From: Propionivibrio sp.
GTDB lineage: Bacteria; Pseudomonadota; Gammaproteobacteria; Burkholderiales; Rhodocyclaceae
Direction: 5' to 3'
Assembly (NCBI GenBank): GCA_017990155.1
Contig: JAGNOM010000147.1
Span: 1 to 7,132, forward strand
Length of the DNA stretch: 7,132 bases
In this document: positions 1-6,396 of the stretch, in pieces
Numbering within the stretch: position 1 is the first letter of the stretch
Layout of the letters: every line of letters begins with the position of its first letter
The notes under the pieces: model-generated
Told to the model about the DNA's origin: nothing
Databases searched by the model: none
What the model saw: only the letters and a program-made list of their open reading frames with translations
Made by a program: the position numbers and the translations under genes

Positions 1-1415
1 GTAAAGAACGGGTCGAAGATGTGGTTCTGGTGTTCGGCGGGGATTCCGTTGCCGTTATCGGCCACGCTCAGGATGACGTGCCCCTGCGCATCGCCGGTGA
101 CCTCGGCGGCGATCTCGATGCGGCATTGGTCGCGGCCGTCGAAGGCGTGGACGACGGCGTTTTCGACAAGATTGGAGATGATCTGTTCGATGGCGCCGGG
201 GTAGCTGTCCATGGCGATGGCGTCGGGAATCCGGATCGTGATCCGGACCAGCGAGTGCTTGTAACGGATGTTGAGGGCGACCATCATTTCGCGGATGAGC
301 TCGGACAGCTGGAAGGTCCGCCGCCTTGAGCTCGTCTGATCGACGGCGACCTGCTTGAAATCATGCAGCAGGTGCGCGGCACGCTCCAGGCTCGATTGCG
401 CGAGCAGGCCGGCCTGGGTGACGTCTTCGACAAACGCGTCGAGCTGCGAGCGGCGAATACCGGCCGCGACCTGCTTTTGCAGATCGGCGCAACGTTCGAC
501 AATGGTGCTGACGATGGTGACGCCGGTGCCGATCGGCGTGTTCAGTTCGTGCGACAAGCCTGCGACGAGCGCGCCGAGCGAGGCCAGCTTTTCAGACTGC
601 ACCAGACTTTGCTGCATCCTGCGCAAGTCTTCGAGCGTCCCCTGCAGGCGGGCGTTGAGCTCCTGCAACTCGTTGGTTCTGCGCTCGACGCGTTCTTCCA
701 GTCCGGTGACCGACTGCGCAAGCGAGTCGCGCATGGAGTCGAGCTGTGACGCGAGGACGCCGAATTCGTCCTGGCGCAGAACGGGTACCGGGCTTTGCAG
801 GTCGCCGGCGGCGATGGTTTCGGCGCTGGACCGCAAAACGTTGAGCGGCCGAAGCACGCGACGCGTCAGCCAGGTGCCGATCAGCAGGAAGGAGATGAGC
901 AGTTGCACGACGACCACGGCGAGCAGGACCCGCGACGTCTGCATTGCTTCTTCGCGTGCCTTGGCTGTGCCGTAGACGACGGTGACTTCGCCCAGCGCCT
1001 CGCCGGATTTTTCGATGCTGCGTTTGACGGTGATCTGCCCCGAGGCGTCGTCCTTCTGGCGGTCGCTGCGCGAGAATTCGAGGACCGCCGTTCCTTCGGC
1101 GTCGACGACACGAATCGCCGAGACAGAGACGTCGGTCGAGACGGCGTCGAGCAGCGGGATGCCGCTTTCCGGGGTGATCTCCCACAGCGGCAGGGCCAGC
1201 CCGGCCTGGAGAATGTCGGCGAACTTCTCGGCGCGGATGCGGGTCTCGGATTCGACGGTCTGGTGCAGGTTGAGGTAGATCAACAGCGAGCCGGCGACGA
1301 TGCCGGGCAGCACCAGCGCCAGCGTCAACGCGATGAACAGCGCGTAGCGCAAGCCCGATTGCTGCGGACCGTCAGCGCCGGACGCCGGTGTGAAGTTCCT
1401 GAAGATACCGTTCAT
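1..1415 (-). CDS. Membrane sensor histidine kinase (HAMP, HisKA, HATPase), 3' end outside window
   Basis: Two-component sensor kinase: it should autophosphorylate on a histidine and pass the phosphate to a response regulator that is not in this window. Residues 1-471 are visible. A first membrane helix (about 24-48) and a second (about 163-183) flank a periplasmic segment of about 115 residues. A HAMP linker (about 184-236) and a coiled coil (about 237-280) follow. The H-box SHELNTPIG carries the phospho-acceptor His289. The ATPase domain shows the N-box NLVENAVVH (Asn419), the G1 box VADNGNGIP (Asp453) and the F-box start FDPFF. The window ends before the G2 box, so this is an edge cut and not a real truncation. 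I chose the ATG at 1415 because it is in frame, has GGAAAG 8 nt upstream (1424-1429) and overlaps the upstream solute-binding gene by 44 bp, which suggests translational coupling. The ligand and the partner regulator are unknown. Confidence 0.92.
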   Translation of the reverse strand, partial: MNGIFRNFTPASGADGPQQSGLRYALFIALTLALVLPGIVAGSLLIYLNLHQTVESETRIRAEKFADILQAGLALPLWEITPESGIPLLDAVSTDVSVSAIRVVDAEGTAVLEFSRSDRQKDDASGQITVKRSIEKSGEALGEVTVVYGTAKAREEAMQTSRVLLAVVVVQLLISFLLIGTWLTRRVLRPLNVLRSSAETIAAGDLQSPVPVLRQDEFGVLASQLDSMRDSLAQSVTGLEERVERRTNELQELNARLQGTLEDLRRMQQSLVQSEKLASLGALVAGLSHELNTPIGTGVTIVSTIVERCADLQKQVAAGIRRSQLDAFVEDVTQAGLLAQSSLERAAHLLHDFKQVAVDQTSSRRRTFQLSELIREMMVALNIRYKHSLVRITIRIPDAIAMDSYPGAIEQIISNLVENAVVHAFDGRDQCRIEIAAEVTGDAQGHVILSVADNGNGIPAEHQNHIFDPFF

Positions 1416-2148
1416 ACGCGCCGCTTTCCGTCAGTCGCTGCAGGCCCCGGTTGAAGCGTGTCAGCAGTTCCGGGCTGCGCGCGGACTGGCGAGAAAGCGC
1501 GAGGCAGATCGGTGTTTGCATGACGAGTTTCGGATGCTGCGTGATCATCGCCGCTTCCTCCTGCGACAGGAGCTTCCGCATCAAATGCCTGGCGACGTCG
1601 ACCTCCATGGCGATGACATCCACGCGCCGCAGCAGCAGTTTCCGGATGTTCTGCTCGTCGGTGGTAACTTCGTCGACCTTGAGTTTCCCTTCCCGGACCG
1701 CCTGGTCCCATTCGTCGCCGTAGGAGTAACCGGCCGTCCCGCCAACCTTCCAGCCGCGCAGGTCGTCGATGCGCTGCCAGTCGAACGGGATGTTCTTCAG
1801 GTGAAAGAGCCCCTTGTCGACCATCAGCACCGGTTTGCTCATGTAAAAGTCCCGAAGGTGTTTCGGCGTCGGCGCCCAGCCGATTGAGCCGTCCCATTTC
1901 GCGGTCTTGGCGTAGTCGTAAGCCCGTTTCCAGGGGAAGTAACCGTACTCGACGGTAATCCCTTCAAGTGCGAAAGCCTCGGCGATGATGCGGCTGAGCG
2001 GTCCCTTGTCGGGCAGCTGATCTGACGTGAACGGCGCCCATTCGCCGTTCGTGATGCGAACGGTCTCGGCCAGTGTGGCGGCAGGAAACAGGCTCAGCAG
2101 ACCGAGAAGGATTCCGATCAGCCCATGGGTCAATGCTCTGCGATACAT
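1372..2148 (-). CDS. Periplasmic solute-binding family 3-type protein, likely sensory
   Basis: Encodes a 258-residue protein of the extracellular solute-binding family 3 type (amino-acid-binding fold), exported to the periplasm. Residues 1-27 form a signal peptide: YRR at the N-terminus, a Leu/Ile/Gly-rich core at about 9-21, and probable cleavage after the TLA at 25-27. The mature protein opens with VRITNGEWAPF, the usual first strand of the fold. It continues with FPWKRAYDYAK (71-81), DGSIGWAPT (86-94), FYMSKPV (101-107) and a hinge-like GGTAGYSYG (136-144), and ends in a helix with YERYLQELHTG (245-255). The ATG at 2148 is preferred over an upstream in-frame TTG at 2178 because GAGGG lies 7 nt before it and the signal peptide then starts correctly. 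No permease or ATPase gene is adjacent. The next gene is a sensor kinase that overlaps it by 44 bp, so I infer that it presents a ligand to that kinase. The ligand is unknown. Confidence 0.9.
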   Translation of the reverse strand: MYRRALTHGLIGILLGLLSLFPAATLAETVRITNGEWAPFTSDQLPDKGPLSRIIAEAFALEGITVEYGYFPWKRAYDYAKTAKWDGSIGWAPTPKHLRDFYMSKPVLMVDKGLFHLKNIPFDWQRIDDLRGWKVGGTAGYSYGDEWDQAVREGKLKVDEVTTDEQNIRKLLLRRVDVIAMEVDVARHLMRKLLSQEEAAMITQHPKLVMQTPICLALSRQSARSPELLTRFNRGLQRLTESGAYERYLQELHTGVRR

Positions 2149-2155
2149 TCCTTTT

Positions 2156-2160
2156 CCCTC
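2156..2160 (-). promoter_or_regulatory. Ribosome binding site of the solute-binding protein gene
   Basis: GAGGG lies 7 nt upstream of the ATG at 2148 on the minus strand. It decides the start: the longer reading from the TTG at 2178 would put ten charged or polar residues in front of an otherwise normal signal peptide. Confidence 0.75.
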
Positions 2161-2317
2161 TGGTCTGCGAACCAGCAATATGCCGGAAGCCTCAGCTAAC
2201 GTTTATCCACCATAGCAGAAATCGCGGAGCCGGCGAAACTTGCAGCGGCCGCGCTGCTGGTCGGGTGGAAAACGGCCGTTCGTCGGCTGCGTGCTAGGCG
2301 CGTTTGGCTGGCGTCGA

Positions 2318-2323
2318 TAGAAT
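2318..2323 (+). promoter_or_regulatory. Possible -10 element for the plus-strand membrane protein gene
   Basis: TAGAAT matches the sigma-70 -10 consensus at five of six positions and lies 32 bases before the ATG at 2356, which would give a leader of about 26 nt with room for the ribosome binding site. I see no convincing -35 hexamer at 16-18 bp and no extended TG motif, so the call is weak. The rest of the 207-bp divergent region (2149-2355) shows no clear operator and no promoter that I can support for the minus-strand genes. Confidence 0.3.
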
Positions 2324-2343
2324 CCGGCGCACCAAAATCGCTC

Positions 2344-2350
2344 AGGGAGA
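2344..2350 (+). promoter_or_regulatory. Ribosome binding site of the plus-strand membrane protein gene
   Basis: AGGGAGA ends 5 nt before the ATG at 2356. It is a good Shine-Dalgarno match and supports this start. Confidence 0.7.
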
Positions 2351-2355
2351 GCCGT

Positions 2356-3645
2356 ATGCAGGGTCCAGTACTTTCCGCCGAAGTGCCGGCCATCACGCCT
2401 TTCTGGCAACGGATTCCGCGCTTCTTCCGCTATCCGCTGCACCTCGAGCCATTGCTCTATATGGCCGTTCTGTCGCTGGCGACGCTGCTCGGTTTTGTCT
2501 TGCCGCTGCCGTCGCCGCTCGATCACCTGGTCGTGCATCTTGGCGTCTGGCTGGCGTTCATTCGTTACGCCTACAAGACGCTCGACCAGACGGCACAGGG
2601 CCTGTTGACGCCCGATCGACACCAGTTCTACGACGCCAAAGAGCGCGCCAATCTGCCTTACAAGCAGTTCGCCATCTTCATGGTCGCGGGTTTTGCCATC
2701 AGCGTGGCGGGTTGGCTGGGCGACTTCGCCACCGGTCTTGCGGTCGTCTTCGTCGTGCTCTCGATGCCAGCGAGCATCATGATCCTCTCGATCAGTCAGA
2801 GCTTCTGGGCCGGCCTCAACCCGCTGGCGGCGGTCGGCATGATGCGCGTCATCGGCTTGCCGTATCTCGGCTTGTGCGCCTTCCTCTTTCTGCTGTCGAG
2901 CAGTCAGGGCATCCTCCAGATGGAGCTCATGCCGCGCGTGCCCGAGTGGCTGTTGCTGCCGTCGCTGAACTTCGTGGCGATGTATTTCACGCTGATCATG
3001 TTCAACATGATGGGCTACGTCGTTTTTCAGTATCACGCCTTGCTCGGCGTTGAGGTCAGCGCCGCGGCTCCGGCGGCTGCGGGTGCGGTCAGCGCGGTCG
3101 ACGCCATCGGTCAGCTGATCGCGGCCGGCGAGATCGACGCGGCGCTGGAACTGGCATACGAAGCACAACGTACCGCCCCCGACGATCTGGTGGCCCACGG
3201 CCGCTACCACAAGCTTTTGCTGCTCGCCGGGCGCGAAGATCGCGCGCTGGCGCACGCGCGAGCCTATCTTGCTTTGCTGTTGCAGAAGGGGCGCGGTGAA
3301 CAGGCGCTCGATCTCCATCGCGCGATGTCCGAGCGCGACGCGTCGTTCGCCCCCGAGCAACCGGCGCATTGGTTGCGGCTGGCCGAGGCGGCGCGGCGGC
3401 GTCGTGAATACCCGCAGGCGCTGGCGCTGATCAAGGGCTTCGACAAGCGTTTCCCGCGCCATCCCGAGATCCCGGCCGTGTATTTGTTCGCTGCCAGCGT
3501 GCTGTGCGAGAACCTGCGCCAGGATGCCTCCGCGCGCCAGATACTAGAAGCGATTCTGACGCGCTATCCGGAACATCCGGTGAGTGGCGAGGCGCGGCAG
3601 TTGGCGAGCGTGATCGACAAGCTGGCGGCGTCGGCGACCGCCTGA
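2356..3645 (+). CDS. Six-helix membrane protein with C-terminal TPR-like domain, family unknown
   Basis: Encodes 429 residues; I do not recognise a named family for the membrane part. About six hydrophobic helices are visible, near residues 31-50, 54-73, 104-120, 122-145, 164-182 and 204-226. They include a conspicuous stretch around SMPASIMILSISQSFWAGLNP (136-156) and IGLPYLGLCAFLFLL (166-180). An Ala-rich linker (about 235-247) leads to a helical-repeat domain (about 248-420) with TPR-like helix pairs such as GEIDAALELAYEAQRTAPDD and REYPQALALIKGFDKRFPRHP. No signal peptide or catalytic motif is evident. The domain is probably cytosolic, but the topology is inferred. The ATG at 2356 has AGGGAGA 5 nt upstream. 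The gene stands alone on this strand and converges with the rhomboid protease gene, stop codons one base apart. That protease carries a similar C-terminal domain, so a joint role in membrane protein handling is plausible but unproven. Confidence 0.82.
   Translation: MQGPVLSAEVPAITPFWQRIPRFFRYPLHLEPLLYMAVLSLATLLGFVLPLPSPLDHLVVHLGVWLAFIRYAYKTLDQTAQGLLTPDRHQFYDAKERANLPYKQFAIFMVAGFAISVAGWLGDFATGLAVVFVVLSMPASIMILSISQSFWAGLNPLAAVGMMRVIGLPYLGLCAFLFLLSSSQGILQMELMPRVPEWLLLPSLNFVAMYFTLIMFNMMGYVVFQYHALLGVEVSAAAPAAAGAVSAVDAIGQLIAAGEIDAALELAYEAQRTAPDDLVAHGRYHKLLLLAGREDRALAHARAYLALLLQKGRGEQALDLHRAMSERDASFAPEQPAHWLRLAEAARRRREYPQALALIKGFDKRFPRHPEIPAVYLFAASVLCENLRQDASARQILEAILTRYPEHPVSGEARQLASVIDKLAASATA
3097..3615 (+). 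other. Helical-repeat domain shared with the neighbouring rhomboid protease
   Basis: Protein residues about 248-420 of the membrane protein. Matching landmarks run in the same order and at nearly the same spacing as in the rhomboid C-terminus. APDDLVAHGRYHKL pairs with HPHDLSVVLRYYKV. LAEAARRRREYPQALALIKGFDKRFP pairs with a segment containing IRRLARSGHADDAERLTRVL. LTRYPEHPVSGEA pairs with LATEFPDSEAA. From the PDD or PHD landmark to the last landmark is 139 residues here and 136 in the rhomboid. The comparison was made by eye. Confidence 0.65.
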
Positions 3646-3646
3646 A

Positions 3647-5113
3647 CTACCGGGCGACCAGCGCGCTGTTGCGTGCCGCTTCGCTGTCGGGAAACTCTGT
3701 CGCCAAGCGGCTCAAGGTCGCCTCGCACATCGAGGCATTGCCGGCGCGCCGGAAGGCGGTGGCGACGAGTAGCAGCAAGTCGGGCAATTGTTCGGTTTGC
3801 GGTGCGCGCTTGGCGAGCACCCGTGTCAGCCGCTCGGCGTCGTCGGCGTGGCCGCTGCGCGCCAGTCGCCGGATCAGCGAAATCAGCTGACGAGCACTGA
3901 AGCGGACCGTCGGCCGGGCGATTTTCAGATACTCGACGAAAGTCTCGTGCAGCAGATCCTCGCTGCCCGGTGTCGCTTCCGGCAGCGCAAAGATCAGCGC
4001 CGCGGCCCGGTGATAGTTATCGCTCGAAGGCGCGTTGCGCGCAACCTTGTAGTAGCGGAGTACCACCGAAAGGTCGTGGGGATGGGCGGCGGCGAGGTGT
4101 CGCAGCGCCTTGAGCGCATCGTCGATGCGCAAGGCACCGAGCAGCGCGTCGATGCGCGCGAGTTCTCCGGGGAGCGGATCAACCGGCGCTTCCTGCTCGA
4201 CGGCGACGACTTTCGCTTTTCCGAAGCGGCGCTGCGCGGCAATCAGCGCGGCCCCGGTGATGAATCCGCCGAGGTGGGCCATGTAGTTGACCATGCTGCC
4301 TTGATTGAAGAGGTACTGGTAAAGCTCGTTGGCGATCCACCACGGCAGGACGATGATTGCCGGTGCGCGGAAGAAGTCGAAATAGACGAGCACCCAATAG
4401 AAGAAGCGGATCTTGCGCAGCCCGTAGAGCGCGACGAACATCGCCATCACGCCGGAAATTGCACCGGATGCGCCAATGCCCGGAGCCATGCGGCTGGCGT
4501 TGAAGACGAGATCGAAAACGCCCGCACCCAGTCCGGCCAATAGGTAGAACGCGAGATAGCGGCGCTTGCCGAGAGACTCTTCGACGGCGATGCCGACGAT
4601 GAAGAGGATCGCCATGTTGCCGAGCAAGTGGTCAAACCCGCCGTGCAGGAAGATGTGTACGAACAGTGCCTGCAGTGTGGGTGCGGCGGGGCGAAAGCCG
4701 AAGCGCCCGACCGACGTGGACTGCTGCAGATGGTCGAACTCGTCACGCTGCCTTCGCCAGCTTGCGTAGTCCTCGTCGGCGGGCGTGACGATGTGGCCGC
4801 CACGCAACTGTTTCATGAACGCCTCATCGGCTTCCATCGGTAGCAGGATGGCCGGCAGATCCTGGCTGCTCAGCGCGTCTTTTGCCGAAGCCGCGTCCGC
4901 GTCTTTCCCGCTCTGTTCCAGATGCCTGATGAACCGCGGAAACTCAATGTCCGGCAGCGTCGATTCGGCATAGAAGTGGGCGGCCTTTTCGAGCTTTGTG
5001 CCGTCACCACTCTGCCAGCCGAAGAAGATCAGACAGTTGATGACGATCAGCGCAAGCGTGATGAGGGGCGGGTTGCGCCAGTCTGGGCGACGGCTTACAG
5101 GGACGATCAGCAT
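3647..5113 (-). CDS. Rhomboid intramembrane serine protease with C-terminal TPR-like domain
   Basis: Encodes 488 residues of a rhomboid protease, which cuts substrates within or next to the membrane. A first helix (about 17-33) is followed by an unusually long segment (about 35-145) before the core. The core has HGGFDHLLGNM (157-167, with His162 and Asn166 as the oxyanion pair), PGIGASGAISG (211-221, nucleophile Ser216) and MAHLGGFITGA (278-288, catalytic His280). All catalytic residues are present, so the enzyme should be active. Residues about 316-485 form a helical-repeat domain, an arrangement also known from Bacillus YqgP. This domain resembles the C-terminus of the convergent membrane protein. 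The gene follows the TfoX-type gene by 39 bp. No Shine-Dalgarno is visible before the ATG at 5113, but an extended -10 lies immediately upstream, consistent with a leaderless transcript. Substrates are unknown. Confidence 0.93.
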   Translation of the reverse strand: MLIVPVSRRPDWRNPPLITLALIVINCLIFFGWQSGDGTKLEKAAHFYAESTLPDIEFPRFIRHLEQSGKDADAASAKDALSSQDLPAILLPMEADEAFMKQLRGGHIVTPADEDYASWRRQRDEFDHLQQSTSVGRFGFRPAAPTLQALFVHIFLHGGFDHLLGNMAILFIVGIAVEESLGKRRYLAFYLLAGLGAGVFDLVFNASRMAPGIGASGAISGVMAMFVALYGLRKIRFFYWVLVYFDFFRAPAIIVLPWWIANELYQYLFNQGSMVNYMAHLGGFITGAALIAAQRRFGKAKVVAVEQEAPVDPLPGELARIDALLGALRIDDALKALRHLAAAHPHDLSVVLRYYKVARNAPSSDNYHRAAALIFALPEATPGSEDLLHETFVEYLKIARPTVRFSARQLISLIRRLARSGHADDAERLTRVLAKRAPQTEQLPDLLLLVATAFRRAGNASMCEATLSRLATEFPDSEAARNSALVAR

Positions 5114-5120
5114 GGTGGGA

Positions 5121-5129
5121 ATTATGCCA
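5121..5129 (-). promoter_or_regulatory. Extended -10 promoter for the rhomboid gene, predicted leaderless
   Basis: On the minus strand TGG is followed by CATAAT (5126-5121), five of six matches to the -10 consensus with the TGn extension, and no good -35. The hexamer ends 7 nt before the ATG at 5113, so the expected first purine for initiation is the A of that ATG. The lack of a Shine-Dalgarno sequence fits a leaderless mRNA. This is inferred from sequence only. Confidence 0.45.
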
Positions 5130-5152
5130 GCGGCGAATCGCCTTCGGATCGC

Positions 5153-5518
5153 CTATTTCTTGTGCGGCGACTTCGGTGCGGGACGACGGCCGCGCACCGC
5201 CGCCGCCAGCGCGAGACGTCCCCAACCGATCATCTCGCCGGGGCTTTCCATCGCTTCTTCCGGAACCGTCCAGTAGTTCATGGTCTCGGTACGGCCATCC
5301 TTGTACGAGAAGCGGAAAGGCTCACCACCGGCATCGCGGAATCTGGCAGCGCTCTCCGCATCGGCCTTCAGGTAGAGTGTTTCGTCGGCAATGATGGCGA
5401 AGAACAGATCGTTGCAATAGAACCCCCAGCCGCCGAACATCGCCCGCGTGCGGATCGAACCGAGCGGCGCGAAAAGTTCGCAGGCATGGACGACGAGTTC
5501 GGGTAATGGCCGGGGCAT
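5153..5518 (-). CDS. TfoX N-terminal domain protein, short stand-alone form
   Basis: Encodes 121 residues of the TfoX/Sxy N-terminal domain family. Recognisable blocks are RTRAMFGGWGFYCNDLFFAI (23-42), the following DETLYLKAD (45-53) and YWTVPEEAMESPGEMIGWGR (82-101). The C-terminal domain found in full-length Sxy/TfoX competence regulators is absent, and the protein ends in a basic tail (RGRRPAPKSPHKK). Stand-alone N-domains of this size are common and mostly uncharacterised, so a role in competence should not be assumed. The start at 5518 is 3 bp after the metF stop and has no Shine-Dalgarno of its own. This suggests translation by reinitiation from metF and places the gene in the ahcY-metF operon. 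The rhomboid gene follows 39 bp downstream. Confidence 0.87.
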   Translation of the reverse strand: MPRPLPELVVHACELFAPLGSIRTRAMFGGWGFYCNDLFFAIIADETLYLKADAESAARFRDAGGEPFRFSYKDGRTETMNYWTVPEEAMESPGEMIGWGRLALAAAVRGRRPAPKSPHKK

Positions 5519-5521
5519 GGC

Positions 5522-6352
5522 TCAGGAGAGTTTCAACCGCTGGCAAATCTCGAGCGTCAGCGCGGACTGGTTCATCGAATAAAAATGCAAACCTGGCGCG
5601 CCGCCGGCGAGCAGGCGCTGGCACAGCTCAGTGACGACATCGAGGCCAAACGCGCGGATGGCGTCGGTGTCGTCGCCCAAGCCCTCGAACTTGCGACGCA
5701 TCCAGCGCGGCAGTTCGGCGCCGCAGGCGTCCGAGAAGCGGGCGAGCTTGGAGAAGCTGGCGATCGGCATGATGCCGGGAACGATGGGGATATCAACGCC
5801 TTGCGCGCGGATTTCGTCGACAAAGTGGAAGTAGGCGTCGGCATTGTAGAAGTACTGGGTAATCGCCGAATCGGCGCCGGCCTTGGCCTTGCGCACGAAG
5901 TTCGCCAGGTCGTCGCGCGGGAAGCGTGCCTGCGGGTGCCATTCGGGATATGCGGCGACGTCGAGGTGGAAATGATCGCCTGTCTCGGTGCGGATGAACT
6001 CGACGAGTTCATTGGCGTAGCGGAATTCGCCGGCCTCGGCGGTGCCCGACGGCAGATCGCCACGCAGGGCGACGATGCGGCGGATACCGGCCGCTTGATA
6101 CTCGTTGAGAATATCGCGGATGTTGGCGCGCGTCGAACCGACGCAGGAAAGGTGTGGCGCGGCATTGAAGCCTTCGGCGGCGATTTCCTTGACGACCGAG
6201 AAGGTGCGCTCGCGCGTCGAGCCGCCGGCACCAAAGGTGACGGAGAAGAATTCCGGCTTGAGAACCGCTAGCTTGCTGCGCACGATGCGCAGCTTTTCGA
6301 CGCCTTCGGGCGTCTGCGGCGGGAAGAACTCGATGGAGATTTCTATGTTCAT
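5522..6352 (-). CDS. metF: 5,10-methylenetetrahydrofolate reductase
   Basis: A flavoprotein that reduces 5,10-methylene-tetrahydrofolate to 5-methyl-tetrahydrofolate in the cytosol, supplying the methyl group for methionine synthesis. The 276 residues match the usual bacterial length. Family motifs occur in order: SIEFFPPQTPEG (6-17, with Glu8 equivalent to E. coli Glu28), FFSVTFGAGGSTRERT (35-50), IVALRGDLPSG (93-103, Asp99 equivalent to Asp120), YPEWHPQA (135-142), QYFYNADAY (166-174, Gln166 equivalent to Gln183), PIVPGIMPI (189-197) and GLHFYSMNQS (254-263). I chose the ATG at 6352, with AAGGA 5 nt upstream, over an in-frame GTG at 6382 that would start inside the palindrome. It lies 51 bp after ahcY, whose product releases the homocysteine that MetF helps to remethylate, and 3 bp before the TfoX-type gene. 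Confidence 0.97.
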   Translation of the reverse strand: MNIEISIEFFPPQTPEGVEKLRIVRSKLAVLKPEFFSVTFGAGGSTRERTFSVVKEIAAEGFNAAPHLSCVGSTRANIRDILNEYQAAGIRRIVALRGDLPSGTAEAGEFRYANELVEFIRTETGDHFHLDVAAYPEWHPQARFPRDDLANFVRKAKAGADSAITQYFYNADAYFHFVDEIRAQGVDIPIVPGIMPIASFSKLARFSDACGAELPRWMRRKFEGLGDDTDAIRAFGLDVVTELCQRLLAGGAPGLHFYSMNQSALTLEICQRLKLS

Positions 6353-6357
6353 GCTGA

Positions 6358-6362
6358 TCCTT
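6358..6362 (-). promoter_or_regulatory. Ribosome binding site of metF
   Basis: AAGGA on the minus strand ends 5 nt before the ATG at 6352. It fixes this start instead of the GTG at 6382, for which no site is seen. Confidence 0.75.
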
Positions 6363-6368
6363 GGCAAC

Positions 6369-6396
6369 CGCCATTCCGGCACAGGCCGGAATGGCG
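6369..6396. repeat. Perfect 12-bp palindrome between ahcY and metF (REP-like hairpin)
   Basis: The arm CGCCATTCCGGC (6369-6380) and its exact reverse complement (6385-6396) enclose the loop ACAG. In the transcript it forms a strong GC-rich stem a few bases upstream of the metF ribosome binding site and 7 bp after the ahcY stop. No run of T follows on the minus strand, so it is not a typical intrinsic terminator. It resembles the dispersed ATTCC...GGAAT palindromes seen in intergenic regions of many proteobacteria. It may protect the upstream mRNA from 3' decay or tune metF expression; this role is inferred. Confidence 0.8.

Noticed and set aside
592..1185. A 197-codon minus-strand frame inside the kinase region
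   Set aside because: It is a frame-shifted reading of the kinase gene, almost all Arg, Ala and Gly. The true frame stays open from 1415 to the window edge.
795..1454. A 219-codon plus-strand frame opposite the histidine kinase
   Set aside because: It is the antisense shadow of the kinase. It lacks recognisable motifs, while the minus frame has TM, HAMP and H-box features.
2149..2355. Operator or phage-type attachment site in the divergent intergenic region
   Set aside because: Only short imperfect inverted repeats (for example TGGT-n6-ACCA at 2161-2174 and CAGCG-n4-CGCTG near 2243) are present. At this GC content these are expected by chance.
2203..3462. A 419-codon open frame on the minus strand opposite the plus-strand membrane protein gene
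   Set aside because: Its translation is rich in Arg, Gln and His without domain motifs, as expected for the complement of a GC-rich gene. The plus-strand frame has a Shine-Dalgarno sequence, membrane helices and repeats.
3788..4543. A 251-codon plus-strand frame inside the rhomboid gene
   Set aside because: It is antisense to a gene with intact catalytic motifs and its own sequence is low in hydrophobic structure and motif-free.
5153..5518. Full competence regulator Sxy/TfoX
   Set aside because: The protein has only the N-terminal domain and a basic tail, so a competence role cannot be claimed from this sequence.
6369..6396. Intrinsic terminator after ahcY
   Set aside because: The stem is strong but no T-run follows on the minus strand, and metF with its ribosome binding site begins just behind it.
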